Assembly: GCF_003626575.1 (NCBI RefSeq)
Contig: NZ_RBDY01000024.1
Location: 35,533-99,532 of the forward strand
Direction: 5' to 3'
Source: Streptomyces radicis
Lineage (GTDB): Bacteria; Actinomycetota; Actinomycetes; Streptomycetales; Streptomycetaceae
DNA: 64,000 nucleotides
The notes under the pieces were generated by a model. It ran no database searches. It saw only the letters and a list, made by a program, of their open reading frames with translations, and had not been told where the DNA came from. Position numbers and translations under genes: made by a program. Below are positions 28,605 through 36,517 of this stretch, in pieces (position 1 is the stretch's first letter; the number at the start of each line of letters is the position of its first letter).

Positions 28605-28999
28605 TCATGCCCGCGGGGTGGCTGTCCACTCGTCGGCGATGATCGAGTGGACGATGGAGTCGCGCCACGCGCCGCGCACGTGCACGTGGTGGCGGATCCT
28701 GCCCTCTTCGACGAGCCCGGCGCGGTCGAGTACGCGGCGCGAGGCTTCGTTCTCGGGTGACCGTGCGGCCCAGATCCGGTGCGGTCCGAGGGAGTCGAAC
28801 CCGAACGTGAGGAGCGCGCGGACGAGTTCAGCCGCGACCAGGTGGGCCAGATCTGGCCCACCTGGTCGCGGCTGCGCGGGACGAACGAGAGGTGCGCTGT
28901 CGCCTGGTCGTTGCCGTAGATCGCGTGAACGTCGTCCACGTCGTCCACGGTCAGCTCTCGCAGGACCAGACGCTCAGTGCTGTAGCTGACCGGGTGCAT
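28605..28999 (-). pseudogene. GNAT acetyltransferase, internally deleted at a palindrome
   Basis: The first 47 codons read as a normal RimJ/RimL-type acetyltransferase start (MHPVSYSTERLVLRELTVDD, then GNDQATAHLSFVPRSRDQVG). After the palindrome at 28829-28874 the family-like reading continues in another frame: AAELVRALLTFGFDSLG, HRIWAARSPENEASRRVL, VRGAWRDSIVHSIIADEW, stop at 28605. About 55 residues of the central acetyl-CoA-binding domain are missing and the two parts are out of frame, so the gene cannot make a functional enzyme as sequenced. Confidence 0.8.
28829..28874. repeat. Perfect 46-bp palindrome without spacer
   Basis: Twenty-three consecutive bases on each side of the axis between 28851 and 28852 (centre AGATCT) are complementary with no mismatch. 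It lies exactly at the deletion and frame junction of the acetyltransferase pseudogene. Confidence 0.95.
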
Positions 29000-29054
29000 G
29001 CCCGGGGATGCTACTCGGGGCCGTTCAGCGAGGGAGAGCGCCAGCTGACGCTCT

Positions 29055-29588
29055 CTACCCGGAGCGCATGTGATGCAGCAGGAGCAGCGCGGCGGTGGTG
29101 TTCGCCGCGCGAATCTCCCCTCGGGAGATCAACGTTGGTATATCCGCCAGCGGCACCCACTCACGGCGCTCGGACTCGATCGCGTCAGCCGGTTCGCCGA
29201 CATACTCAGCCCCTTCGCACCAGTACACGTGGTGGCGAGCGTCGCTGAACCCGTTCGACGGCTCGACGGTGATCAGGTGGTGCAACGGTCCGGCAGGTCG
29301 CCACCCGGTTTCCTCGATCATCTCTCTGGCCGCGGCAGCCTGGATGTCCTCATTGTCCTCGACCACGCCAGCGGCGATCTCCCAGCCCCACGAGTCGGTG
29401 ATGAACCGGTGTCGCCACAGCAGCAGTACCTCGTTTCGGTCGTTGACAGCCGTGGCCAGAGCGACCGGCCGCTGACGCAGGAGGTAGTGGTCGAGGTGTC
29501 GGCCGTCGGGCAGCTCCACGTCGGCGAGCCGGACCCGAACCCACGGGTTCTCGTACACGGTGTGCTCGCTCAAGTTCTTCCACCGCAC
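29055..29588 (-). CDS. Nudix hydrolase, ADP-ribose pyrophosphatase-like
   Basis: A 177-residue Nudix enzyme. The complete Nudix box GX5EX7REUXEEXGU spans residues 74-96 (GVVEDNEDIQ, then REMIEETGW). The N-terminal strand-rich part (ENPWVRVRLADVELPDG) and LLLWRHRFI resemble ADP-sugar and ADP-ribose pyrophosphatases. I use the GTG of VRWKNLSEH because GAGAGG lies 8 nt upstream. The exact nucleoside diphosphate substrate is unknown. It diverges from an XRE regulator gene across about 440 bp. Confidence 0.87.
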   Translation of the reverse strand: MRWKNLSEHTVYENPWVRVRLADVELPDGRHLDHYLLRQRPVALATAVNDRNEVLLLWRHRFITDSWGWEIAAGVVEDNEDIQAAAAREMIEETGWRPAGPLHHLITVEPSNGFSDARHHVYWCEGAEYVGEPADAIESERREWVPLADIPTLISRGEIRAANTTAALLLLHHMRSG

Positions 29589-29649
29589 GTCGGTCGCCTC
29601 TCGTCCTCGGAGTGCCCATCCCAGCACACCGAGGGCTTCAGCATGCCCG

Positions 29650-29838
29650 CCTCATCGGCACGTCCGACGACTGGGGCGCCAGCAAGCCGGACCCCCGGTT
29701 CTTCGTTGCCCAGCTGTACAGCCGGTCGTCCAAGTCCCGTACGCACCGGTCGTTCTGCCAAGGCTGGAGCGCTCGTCGCACCTCGCGCACGCGGTCCTCA
29801 ACGTGGACGTCGGGGACGAGGCCGGGAGGCGCGCCCAT
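29650..29838 (+). pseudogene. Possible remnant of a HAD-superfamily hydrolase
   Basis: On the plus strand, 29650-29703 reads RLIGTSDDWGASKPDPRFF, very like HAD motif III (the KPDP lysine). No continuation in that frame follows. The opposite strand near 29838-29770 reads GAPPGLVPDVHVEDRVREV, which resembles the motif IV region (VGDRVDND) but in inverted orientation. I read this as a decayed, possibly rearranged fragment in the 29589-30025 gap. The rest of that gap shows only promoter-like sequence before the XRE gene. Similarity could be fortuitous. Confidence 0.25.
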
Positions 29839-30025
29839 CGCTACGGTGCCTCGCCGCGTTGCCGAATCGCGCGAGTACGTCCCCCGGGCCCTGCCTCGGT
29901 GGACCGCAGCACAACGGCCCCTCCGTCACTGAGTGGTGATGGTAGGGCCGCTCGCTGTTCCCCGACTGCCGCCGGGGGTACCGTCCAGGTGTCACCCCAA
30001 GGACGGCAACAACCGGAGCACCACC

Positions 30026-31231
30026 ATGCCATCACGGCCAGTGCCAGCCATAGAGGGCGTCGGATCGAGGATCGAGGAAATCAGGCTCCTGCGCGGCTAC
30101 TCGCTCCGCGAGCTGGGCGCCCGAGCGCATGTCTCGGCGGCGCAAATCTCCCGTATCGAGAAGGGCAAGCGCTACGCCTCCCCGTCGATCGTGGCGGCGA
30201 TCGCCCGCGCCCTCAGCGTCAACGTGTCCGTTCTGCACGGCCAGCCGTACATCCACATGATCCAGCAGGACCAACTCGACGGCCTGCTCTCTCCGATCGC
30301 CAGCGCGCTGGACGACTGGGACATCGCCCCCGGCGAGGACGACCCGCCACCCCGGCCGCTGTCGATCCTCGAAGCGGAAGTGCGCGCACTCGACGACAAG
30401 CGCGAGGCGGGCCAGCAGTTCGAGCTCGCTGAAGCGCTGCCCGCGCTCATCAGCGAGGTCAATCACGCGACGTTGCTCCACGACCGACCAGGCCGGGACC
30501 GTGAGCGCGCGTACTGGCTCCAGGCCGAGCTCGGCCGCACCACCTACGTGGCGACCCGCCGACTCGGCTTCGTCGATCTGGCCCGGCATGCTCTCGGTCG
30601 CATGTCGGCCGCGGCCCCGCACTCCGGGGACCCTCGGCAGGTCGCGATCGAGCGATGGGACCGGGCCCGGCTCCTGGGGGACGGTGCCCGGCACGACAAG
30701 GGATACCGGCTGGTCCGGCAGGCGTTGCGCGACCTGGACGACGACGGCGCCACCGGGACCCGTGCCGTGCGTGGGGCGCTGTACCTCGAGGCGTCAGTCC
30801 TCGCCCGCCGCGCCGGGGCCGCCGGAGCAGTTTCCGACCTTCTCGGCGCGGCCGGGGAGTTGGCTCAGCAGACCGGCGAGCTGGACGACTACGGGCTCGT
30901 CTTCGGCCCCGCGAACGTGTCCATCCACACGATGTCGGTGGCTGCCGATCAGGAAGAGCACGGCGAGGCGCTGAGGGTCGCCGAGGCGCTCCGGCTCCCG
31001 GACGACTACCCGAAGGCCCGAGCGGCGTCGTACTGGGCGTCGCGGGCACGCGCCGAAGCGTGGACGGCACGGCACGACGAGGCGCTGCGGTCGCTCGTGA
31101 CGGCCCGCGAGGTGGCGCCGCAGCAAACGCGGTATCACCCGGGGGTGCACGAGACGGTGGGCACGCTACTGCGCGCTCGCCGCGCGCCGTCGGATGAGTT
31201 GAGGGAGTACGCGGCCTGGTGCGGCGTGTAA
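30026..31231 (+). CDS. XRE-family regulator with C-terminal helical repeat domain
   Basis: A 401-residue protein. Residues about 10-66 are a helix-turn-helix of the XRE type (LRELGARAHVSAAQISRIEK). The remaining 330 residues are alpha-helical with TPR-like pairs (EALRVAEALRLPDDYPKARAA, RAEAWTARHDEALRSL), the layout of many streptomycete regulators that sense peptides or small molecules. Start at MPSRPVPAIEG, with GGAGC 6 nt upstream; upstream in-frame starts are less convincing. It precedes a cluster of three small Cys-rich genes, which it may control. Confidence 0.8.
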   Translation: MPSRPVPAIEGVGSRIEEIRLLRGYSLRELGARAHVSAAQISRIEKGKRYASPSIVAAIARALSVNVSVLHGQPYIHMIQQDQLDGLLSPIASALDDWDIAPGEDDPPPRPLSILEAEVRALDDKREAGQQFELAEALPALISEVNHATLLHDRPGRDRERAYWLQAELGRTTYVATRRLGFVDLARHALGRMSAAAPHSGDPRQVAIERWDRARLLGDGARHDKGYRLVRQALRDLDDDGATGTRAVRGALYLEASVLARRAGAAGAVSDLLGAAGELAQQTGELDDYGLVFGPANVSIHTMSVAADQEEHGEALRVAEALRLPDDYPKARAASYWASRARAEAWTARHDEALRSLVTAREVAPQQTRYHPGVHETVGTLLRARRAPSDELREYAAWCGV

Positions 31232-31255
31232 CGCCTCCGTGACGGTATGTCAATG

Positions 31256-31333
31256 GACGTGGTGTTGCCAGCGTGGTAACACCACGTCTGTTGCGTGCGG
31301 GCAGGCTGTGACCGTCAGCACCGAGACGGTCAC
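31256..31333 (+). promoter_or_regulatory. Two consecutive hairpins before the small Cys-rich operon
   Basis: First hairpin: 11-bp perfect arms GACGTGGTGTT (31256-31266) and AACACCACGTC (31278-31288). Second: 8-bp perfect arms GTGACCGT (31308-31315) and ACGGTCAC (31326-31333), ending 2 nt before the GGAG ribosome site of the next gene. They may be an XRE terminator plus operator, or two RNA structures controlling translation of the downstream operon. Confidence 0.5.
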
Positions 31334-31345
31334 TGGAGCCGAACC

Positions 31346-31528
31346 ATGGCGTCTACCCCCCGCACGCCCCCGCCCGAGCCCGCCCCGCCGCCGTTGAGCG
31401 ACGACGAGCCGGTCACGGTGATCGTTGGGCGGGACTGCCCGCCCGCGATGCCGCTTGATCTGTGTCCGGGCTGCCGGGAGCGGGTGCGCGACCGCGCCGC
31501 CCACGTGGGTTCGGGCGGTGGGTCGTGA
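31346..31528 (+). CDS. Small CxxC protein of unknown function
   Basis: A 60-residue protein beginning MASTPRTPPPEPAPPPLSDD with a Pro-rich N terminus and one CPGC pair near the C terminus (LDLCPGCRERVRDRA), plus an earlier Cys in VGRDCPP. GGAGCCGAACC precedes the ATG. It overlaps the next gene by 4 nt (GTGA). First of three overlapping small genes whose products each carry CxxC pairs, suggesting metal-binding proteins acting together. No family recognised. Confidence 0.55.
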   Translation: MASTPRTPPPEPAPPPLSDDEPVTVIVGRDCPPAMPLDLCPGCRERVRDRAAHVGSGGGS

Positions 31529-31902
31529 CGGAGCGCTGCGCGTCGTGCGGGACGACGATGCCGCCGTTGACGGTGGTGGCGGTGCACCATGCCGGGTCGG
31601 GTGGCGGGTGGACGCATCGCGCGTGCGCGCGCTGCCTGGCGCGTGAGCGGCTGATCCCGCTCACCTTCCACCCGCTGCGCCACGACGGGACGCGGCTGAC
31701 GTACCCGGAGATCGTTCCCGGTGAACTGGTCGCCACGCTCGCGCCGTTGGGCGAGTCGCCCGTGCTCGCCGCCCCGATCGGTCGGCTGCTGGCCGCCGTG
31801 GCCCGCACGAAGGACCGCACGCTGGACGCCGACCAGCGGCACGCCGCCCACGACGAGGCCCGCGCCACCGTGGCGCGGCTGCGAGAGGCCGCCCGAAGGT
31901 GA
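31525..31902 (+). CDS. Small zinc-finger-like protein of unknown function
   Basis: A 125-residue protein. The N-terminal 40 residues hold two CxxC pairs (RCASCGTT and ACARCLAR) with a His between them (HHAGSGGGWTH), a plausible zinc ribbon. The rest is helical and charged, ending ATVARLREAARR. GTG start overlaps the upstream stop, and its own stop overlaps the next start, each in a GTGA tetranucleotide, so translation is coupled. Function unknown. Confidence 0.6.
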   Translation: MTERCASCGTTMPPLTVVAVHHAGSGGGWTHRACARCLARERLIPLTFHPLRHDGTRLTYPEIVPGELVATLAPLGESPVLAAPIGRLLAAVARTKDRTLDADQRHAAHDEARATVARLREAARR

Positions 31903-32171
31903 ACGGCGCGATCGACCTCTCCCTCCGCGACCCCGACCGCAGCAACGACCGGCCGGTCAACGGCCGCTGCTGGCTCGGCTGCGACCCCGAGACCCTTCAG
32001 CCCGTGGTCTGGATCGGACCCGTCTCCATCGCAGGGCCCAACGGCATCGCCACCGCACCCGCCTACGCCTGCCCCCGCTGCGTACGCCGCCTCTACGCCA
32101 TGGCACGCGCCGACGAGAGCGAACGCGACCGCCCGCCGCACCTGGCCGAACGGCCGCGCGGCCACCCCTGA
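31899..32171 (+). CDS. Small Cys-rich protein of unknown function
   Basis: A 90-residue protein with paired cysteines (CWLGC and CPRCVRRLY) separated by about 30 residues rich in Pro, Gly and Ala, compatible with a small zinc-binding fold. GTG start coupled to the preceding gene. It is the last of the three-gene unit; a hairpin 8 nt after the stop may end it. No family recognised. Confidence 0.55.
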   Translation: MNGAIDLSLRDPDRSNDRPVNGRCWLGCDPETLQPVVWIGPVSIAGPNGIATAPAYACPRCVRRLYAMARADESERDRPPHLAERPRGHP

Positions 32172-32179
32172 ACCCCCCT

Positions 32180-32202
32180 GCCCGGGGCGGCTGGTCCCGG
32201 GC
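32180..32202 (+). terminator. Hairpin after the Cys-rich operon
   Basis: GCCCGGG (32180-32186) and CCCGGGC (32196-32202) form a 7-bp stem with a 9-nt loop shortly after the last stop codon. Confidence 0.4.
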
Positions 32203-32270
32203 GGCCAGACCACCACCCACGTCCAGTGTTCAACGAGACGACTACGACATTGATCAAGGAAAGGAGTCTC

Positions 32271-33158
32271 ATGGGGGAAACGATGCCCGGGTCGACCGTG
32301 CCGAGGCGCCAACTCGGGCGGCACCTCAGGGAGCTGCGCACCGACGCGCGGCTCACCCTCAAACTGGCGGCCAAGAAACTGGAATGGTCCGAGGCGAAAA
32401 TGTGGCGGATCGAATCCGGGCTCACCTCAACGCGCAGCCACGACGTCCAGACCATGTGCGGAATCTACGGAGCGCCGGAGGAGACCACCAAGGCGCTGAT
32501 GGGTCTGGCGAGAGAGAGCAAGACCCGGGGCTGGTGGCACAGCTTCGGCGACACCATCCCGGAGGGCTTCGACGTCTTCCACAGCCTGGAGGGCGCCGCC
32601 TCCCAGATGTCCATCTACCGCGGGAACTTGGTGCCCGGGCTGTTCCAGACCGAGGAGTACGCACGGATCACCATCCGGGCGGCTCATCCCGACGTGGACC
32701 AGGAGGAGACCGAGCGCCGGGTGCGGCTGAGGATGGCGCGGCAGAGCCTGGTCACCCGGGTGACCGCCCCACCCTTGCTCCGGGTAGTGCTGGACGAAGC
32801 GCTGCTGCGCCGTCCGGTCGGCGCGGGCACCGTCATGGCAGGACAGCTGCGCCACCTGGCCGAGGTCTCCACGCTGGACAACGTGAACATCCGGGTGATC
32901 CCCACGGACGCCGGGGCCCACCCGGGCCTGATCTCCGGATCATTCTTCATCCTGCGGTTCCCGCTCAACGGGGAAGGCAAGGAAACCGAGCCACCCACCG
33001 TCTACGCCGACAGGTACACGGGCGACCTCTACCTCGACCGGCCGAACGAGATCGCCCAGTACGACGCGGCATTCACCGACATGTGGAACACGTCACTGAG
33101 CGAGGAAACTTCCAGGACCCTCCTCACGAAACTGGCAGGAACCCACGAACGGGGCTGA
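32271..33158 (+). CDS. XRE-family regulator with DUF5753 domain
   Basis: A 295-residue regulator of a very expanded streptomycete family. The HTH occupies about residues 12-65 (LTLKLAAKKLEWSEAKMWRIE). The DUF5753 domain begins near IYRGNLVPGLFQTEEYARI and runs to the C terminus. AAAGGAG lies 4 nt before the ATG. Paralogues are normally followed by a small DUF397 gene (WhiJ/AbaA-type pairs); here only a possible remnant follows. Probably an orphan regulator in an accessory segment. Confidence 0.85.
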   Translation: MGETMPGSTVPRRQLGRHLRELRTDARLTLKLAAKKLEWSEAKMWRIESGLTSTRSHDVQTMCGIYGAPEETTKALMGLARESKTRGWWHSFGDTIPEGFDVFHSLEGAASQMSIYRGNLVPGLFQTEEYARITIRAAHPDVDQEETERRVRLRMARQSLVTRVTAPPLLRVVLDEALLRRPVGAGTVMAGQLRHLAEVSTLDNVNIRVIPTDAGAHPGLISGSFFILRFPLNGEGKETEPPTVYADRYTGDLYLDRPNEIAQYDAAFTDMWNTSLSEETSRTLLTKLAGTHERG

Positions 33159-33286
33159 TGCAACGGCAGCCGTGTGGATCAAGTCCTCGCGGACCACGCG
33201 CCACCGCGTCATCCACCCCGGACCGGGAGCGCCCACCGCGAAACCGAGCCGCCGCAACCCCCCGACGAAGGCAGGCGGGACGTTCA

Positions 33287-33991
33287 CTACAGACCCTGGC
33301 GGCCCTTGACCCCGCGGTGGAGGGCCACGATGCCGCCCGACAGGTTGCGCCAGGCCACGCGGCGCCAGCCCGCCTCGCCGAGCGCGCCCGCGAGCTCGGC
33401 CTGGTCCGGCCACGCGCGGATCGACTCGGCGAGGTAGACATAGGCGTCGGGGCTGCTGGAGACGCGGGTCGCGACGGCGGGCAGCGCGCGCATCAGGTAC
33501 TCGGTGTAGGCGGTGCGGAACGGCGTCCACGTCGGGTGGCTGAACTCGCAGACCACGAGCCGCCCGCCCGGCGCGGTGACGCGCAGCATCTCGCACAGCG
33601 CGGCCCCGGTGTCCTGGACGTTGCGCAGGCCGAAGGAGATGGTGACGGCGTCGAAGACCCCGTCGGCGAACGGCAGCCGCGTGGCGTCCCCCGCGGTGAA
33701 CGGCAGCCAGGGCGTGCGGCGTTTGCCCTCGGCGAGCATGCCGAGGCTGAAGTCGCACGGCACGGTGAACGCGCCCGCGTCGGCGAACGGCTGGGACGAC
33801 GTGCCCGTGCCCGCCGCCAGGTCGAGCACCCGCTCGCCGGGCCGCGCCGCCACCGCGCGGGCCACGGCGGTGCGCCACCTGCGGTTCTGGCCGAGGGCGA
33901 GCACGTCGTTGGTGAGGTCGTAACGCGCCGCCACGGCGTCGAACATGGCGGCCACGTCGCGGGGCTTCTTGTCGAGGGAGGCACGAGTCAC
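33287..33991 (-). CDS. menG: Demethylmenaquinone methyltransferase
   Basis: A 234-residue UbiE/MenG-type methyltransferase that adds the final methyl group to demethylmenaquinone using S-adenosylmethionine. Signatures: FDAVAARYDLTNDVLALGQN, the SAM site VLDLAAGTGTSSQPFADAG, GDATRLPFADGVFDAVTISF and GLRNVQDTGAAL. The GTG start (VTRASLDKKP) is chosen because the extra 32 residues of the longer frame are not family-like. It is separated from the other menaquinone genes by accessory DNA on one side. Confidence 0.9.
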   Translation of the reverse strand: MTRASLDKKPRDVAAMFDAVAARYDLTNDVLALGQNRRWRTAVARAVAARPGERVLDLAAGTGTSSQPFADAGAFTVPCDFSLGMLAEGKRRTPWLPFTAGDATRLPFADGVFDAVTISFGLRNVQDTGAALCEMLRVTAPGGRLVVCEFSHPTWTPFRTAYTEYLMRALPAVATRVSSSPDAYVYLAESIRAWPDQAELAGALGEAGWRRVAWRNLSGGIVALHRGVKGRQGL

Positions 33992-34085
33992 CGTGCCATT
34001 CTCGCCGATGGCCCGCTGCCCCGTTCGGGGGACATCCCCGCTCCCGGCGTGAACCGCGCGCGCCCGAGCAACTACCGTGCGTGGC

Positions 34086-34445
34086 ATGACTCACCTCTCC
34101 CGTGCCCTCCTCACCACGACGGCGGCCACCGGCGCCGTGCTGGCCACCGCGGGTGCCGCGTCCGCCCAGCAGGCGCCCGCCCAGGGGGGCGTGGCGTCCA
34201 CGCTGCCTGTGGTCGCCGACTCCCTCGACGCCGCGATCAGCCCGGCGTTCGACCTCCACCTCTACCCGCTGGCCAACACCACGGCCGACCTGCTCGACAA
34301 CTCCGTGGGGACCGCCGTCGCCGACTTCCCGCCGCTCTCCACGGAGTTGGCCACGGGCCCGCTCAGCGACGGCGCGTCCATCGGCGAGCTGCCGGGGGCG
34401 ACGGCGCAAAGCCTGCTCGGCGGCCTCCCGGTCGCCCTGAGCTGA
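34086..34445 (+). CDS. Small secreted protein of unknown function
   Basis: A 119-residue protein with a signal peptide (residues 1-27, ending AGAASAQ). The mature part is Ala/Leu/Asp-rich with LPVVADSLDAAISPAFDLHLYPLANTTADLL split in my reading as two amphipathic helices and no Cys. The ribosome site is weak. Divergent from menG with under 100 bp between them. No family recognised beyond similarity to small streptomycete secreted proteins. Confidence 0.6.
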   Translation: MTHLSRALLTTTAATGAVLATAGAASAQQAPAQGGVASTLPVVADSLDAAISPAFDLHLYPLANTTADLLDNSVGTAVADFPPLSTELATGPLSDGASIGELPGATAQSLLGGLPVALS

Positions 34446-34454
34446 CGCCCACCC

Positions 34455-34490
34455 CGGACACCACCTCGGACACCACCTCGGACACCACCC
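34455..34490 (+). repeat. Three tandem copies of a 12-nt repeat
   Basis: CGGACACCACCT is repeated three times head to tail (last copy ends in C) just after the small secreted-protein gene and before the ABC operon promoter. No obvious function. Confidence 0.8.
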
Positions 34491-34536
34491 CGGATAACGC
34501 TGAGGTAAAGCCCTCTTCCCACGGCTTCCCACGGCC

Positions 34537-34568
34537 TTGACACGGGATGAGCGATGGGAAACATTTCC
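34537..34568 (+). promoter_or_regulatory. Candidate promoter and LacI-type operator for the ABC operon
   Basis: TTGACA (34537-34542) is a consensus -35. About 15 nt downstream lies the imperfect palindrome GGAAACATTTCC (34557-34568), the form of LacI/GalR-family operators in actinobacteria, positioned over the expected -10. A repressor gene is not adjacent. I infer sugar-dependent repression by a LacI-type regulator encoded elsewhere. Confidence 0.4.
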
Positions 34569-34617
34569 GCCCACGACTCAACATCCCCACCCGGGTCGGC
34601 ACAAGGAGGTGCGGTTC

Positions 34618-35532
34618 GTGGCGGTTGCCGGTGGCATACCCCGACGCAACGAGACCCCGCGCTGGCGCCGTAAGGAGACCGGTGTCGCCCTCGTCTTCCT
34701 GGCGCCCGCGCTCCTCGGCTTCCTCGCGTTCTACGCCTGGCCCACGCTGCGCGGCCTCTATCTGAGCTTCACCGACTACGACCTGCTGAGCGCCCCCGAG
34801 TTCTCCGGGCTCGACAACTACCGCAGGCTCGCCGAGGACGACGTCTTCTGGAACTCCCTGTGGGTCACCCTGAAGTACGTCCTCATCAACATCGGCGTAC
34901 AGACCGTCGTCGCCCTCGGCCTCGCGGTCCTCATCCACCGGCTCACCCGCTCCACGGTGATCCGCGGCATCCTCCTGCTGCCCTATCTCATCTCCAACGT
35001 CGTCGTCGCCCTCGTCTGGTACTGGATGGCCGACTTCAACCTCGGCATCGTCAACGAGGCGCTCGGCTGGGTCGGGTTCGACGCCATCAGCTTCTTCGGC
35101 GACCCCGACTGGGCCGTGCCCACGATCGCGCTCGTCAACGTCTGGCGCCACATGGGCTACACCGCGCTGCTGATCTTCGCGGGCCTCCAGACGATCAACC
35201 GCGACGTGTACGAGGCCGCGGCCGTCGACGGCGCGGGCGAGGCGCGGATCTTCTTCAGGATCACGCTGCCCCTGCTGCGCCCGGTCCTCGCGCTCGTGCT
35301 GGTCCTGACCGTCATCGGCTCCTGGCAGATCTTCGACACGGTCGCCGTCACCACCCAGGGCGGCCCGGTCGACTCGACCCGGGTCATCCAGTACTACATC
35401 TTCGACCAGGCGTTCACCAGCTTCGACTTCGGCTACGCCTCGGCGATCGCGGTGGTCCTGTTCCTCATCCTCGCCGGGATCGCCTTCGCGCAGCTCAAGC
35501 TGCTGCGCGCGGGCGAGTCCGACCAGTCCTGA
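34618..35532 (+). CDS. Carbohydrate ABC transporter permease, MalF/UgpA type
   Basis: A 304-residue inner-membrane permease with six TM helices. The EAA loop that contacts the ATPase reads EAAAVDGAGEARIFFRITLP. Other typical text: PTLRGLYLSFTDYDLL and GGPVDSTRVIQYYIFDQAF. I take the GTG of VAVAGG because AAGGAGGT lies 8 nt upstream; a longer frame starting at 34537 crosses the promoter. First of a three-gene operon without its own ATPase, as in most streptomycete CUT1 systems that share MsiK. Confidence 0.9.
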   Translation: MAVAGGIPRRNETPRWRRKETGVALVFLAPALLGFLAFYAWPTLRGLYLSFTDYDLLSAPEFSGLDNYRRLAEDDVFWNSLWVTLKYVLINIGVQTVVALGLAVLIHRLTRSTVIRGILLLPYLISNVVVALVWYWMADFNLGIVNEALGWVGFDAISFFGDPDWAVPTIALVNVWRHMGYTALLIFAGLQTINRDVYEAAAVDGAGEARIFFRITLPLLRPVLALVLVLTVIGSWQIFDTVAVTTQGGPVDSTRVIQYYIFDQAFTSFDFGYASAIAVVLFLILAGIAFAQLKLLRAGESDQS

Positions 35533-35544
35533 AGGGGGCCACAG

Positions 35545-36498
35545 ATGACCGCCGTCGCCGAGACCGCCACTGCGGAGCCGGGCCGGGACGACACCGGGCA
35601 ACGCCCGGGAGCGCCCCGGCGGCGCCGCTACAGCGTGGGACGCCTGATCGCCTGGATCGTGCTGTTCCTGTTCATCGTCATCACCCTGGCGCCCTTCCTG
35701 TGGATGCTGCGCACCGCGCTGTCCAACAACCGGGTGCTGTTCACCGACCCGGACTCGCCGCTGCCCGTCGACTTCACCTGGGGCCCGCTGGAGCGCGTGC
35801 TCGGCACCGCGAGCACCGAGGAGGCCCAGGCCGAGGGCGGCTCGGGCGCGTCGATGGCGTTCTGGGGGTATCTGCGGAACTCGGTGATCGTCTCCACGCT
35901 CATCACCGTCGGGCAGGTCTTCTTCAGCGCGCTCGCCGCCTACGCGTTCGCCCGGCTGCGCTGGCCGGGCCGCGACAAGGTGTTCTTCGCGTTTCTGACC
36001 GCGCTCATGGTGCCGCCGGTCTTCACGATGCTGCCCAACTTCCTGCTGATCAAGAACCTCGACCTGATCAACACCTACCCGGGCATCGTCGCGCCGTTCT
36101 TCTTCATGACGCCCTTCGCGGTCTTCTTCCTGCGGCAGTTCTTCCTCGGCATCAACCGGGAGCTCGAGGAGGCCGCGATGATCGACGGGGCGGGCCACTT
36201 CAGGATCTTCTTCCGGATCATCCTGCCGATGTCCACCGCGCCGATGATCACGCTCGCCATCCTGACGTTCATCAACGCCTGGAACGAGTACTTCTGGCCG
36301 CAGCTGGTCGGCCAGGACGAGAGCGTGCGCGTGCTGACCGTCGCGCTCAGCGCCTTCCGCACCGCGACGCCGCAGACCGGACCCGACTGGGCCGGGCTCA
36401 TGGCGGCCAGCCTCGTCGCGGCCGTCCCGACCGTGCTGCTCTTCCTGGTCTTCGGCCGCAAGATCGTCGACTCCATCCAGTTCACCGGCGTCAAGTGA
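35545..36498 (+). CDS. Carbohydrate ABC transporter permease, MalG/UgpE type
   Basis: A 317-residue partner permease, 12 nt after the first. Six TM helices; EAA loop EEAAMIDGAGHFRIFFRIIL. The basic N-terminal tail (RRRRYSVGRLIAWIV) precedes TM1. Conserved FINAWNEYFWPQLV in the late helices. It heterodimerises with the upstream permease to form the sugar channel. Confidence 0.9.
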   Translation: MTAVAETATAEPGRDDTGQRPGAPRRRRYSVGRLIAWIVLFLFIVITLAPFLWMLRTALSNNRVLFTDPDSPLPVDFTWGPLERVLGTASTEEAQAEGGSGASMAFWGYLRNSVIVSTLITVGQVFFSALAAYAFARLRWPGRDKVFFAFLTALMVPPVFTMLPNFLLIKNLDLINTYPGIVAPFFFMTPFAVFFLRQFFLGINRELEEAAMIDGAGHFRIFFRIILPMSTAPMITLAILTFINAWNEYFWPQLVGQDESVRVLTVALSAFRTATPQTGPDWAGLMAASLVAAVPTVLLFLVFGRKIVDSIQFTGVK

Positions 36499-36517
36499 CC
36501 CGCGGGAGGCGGAAGCG

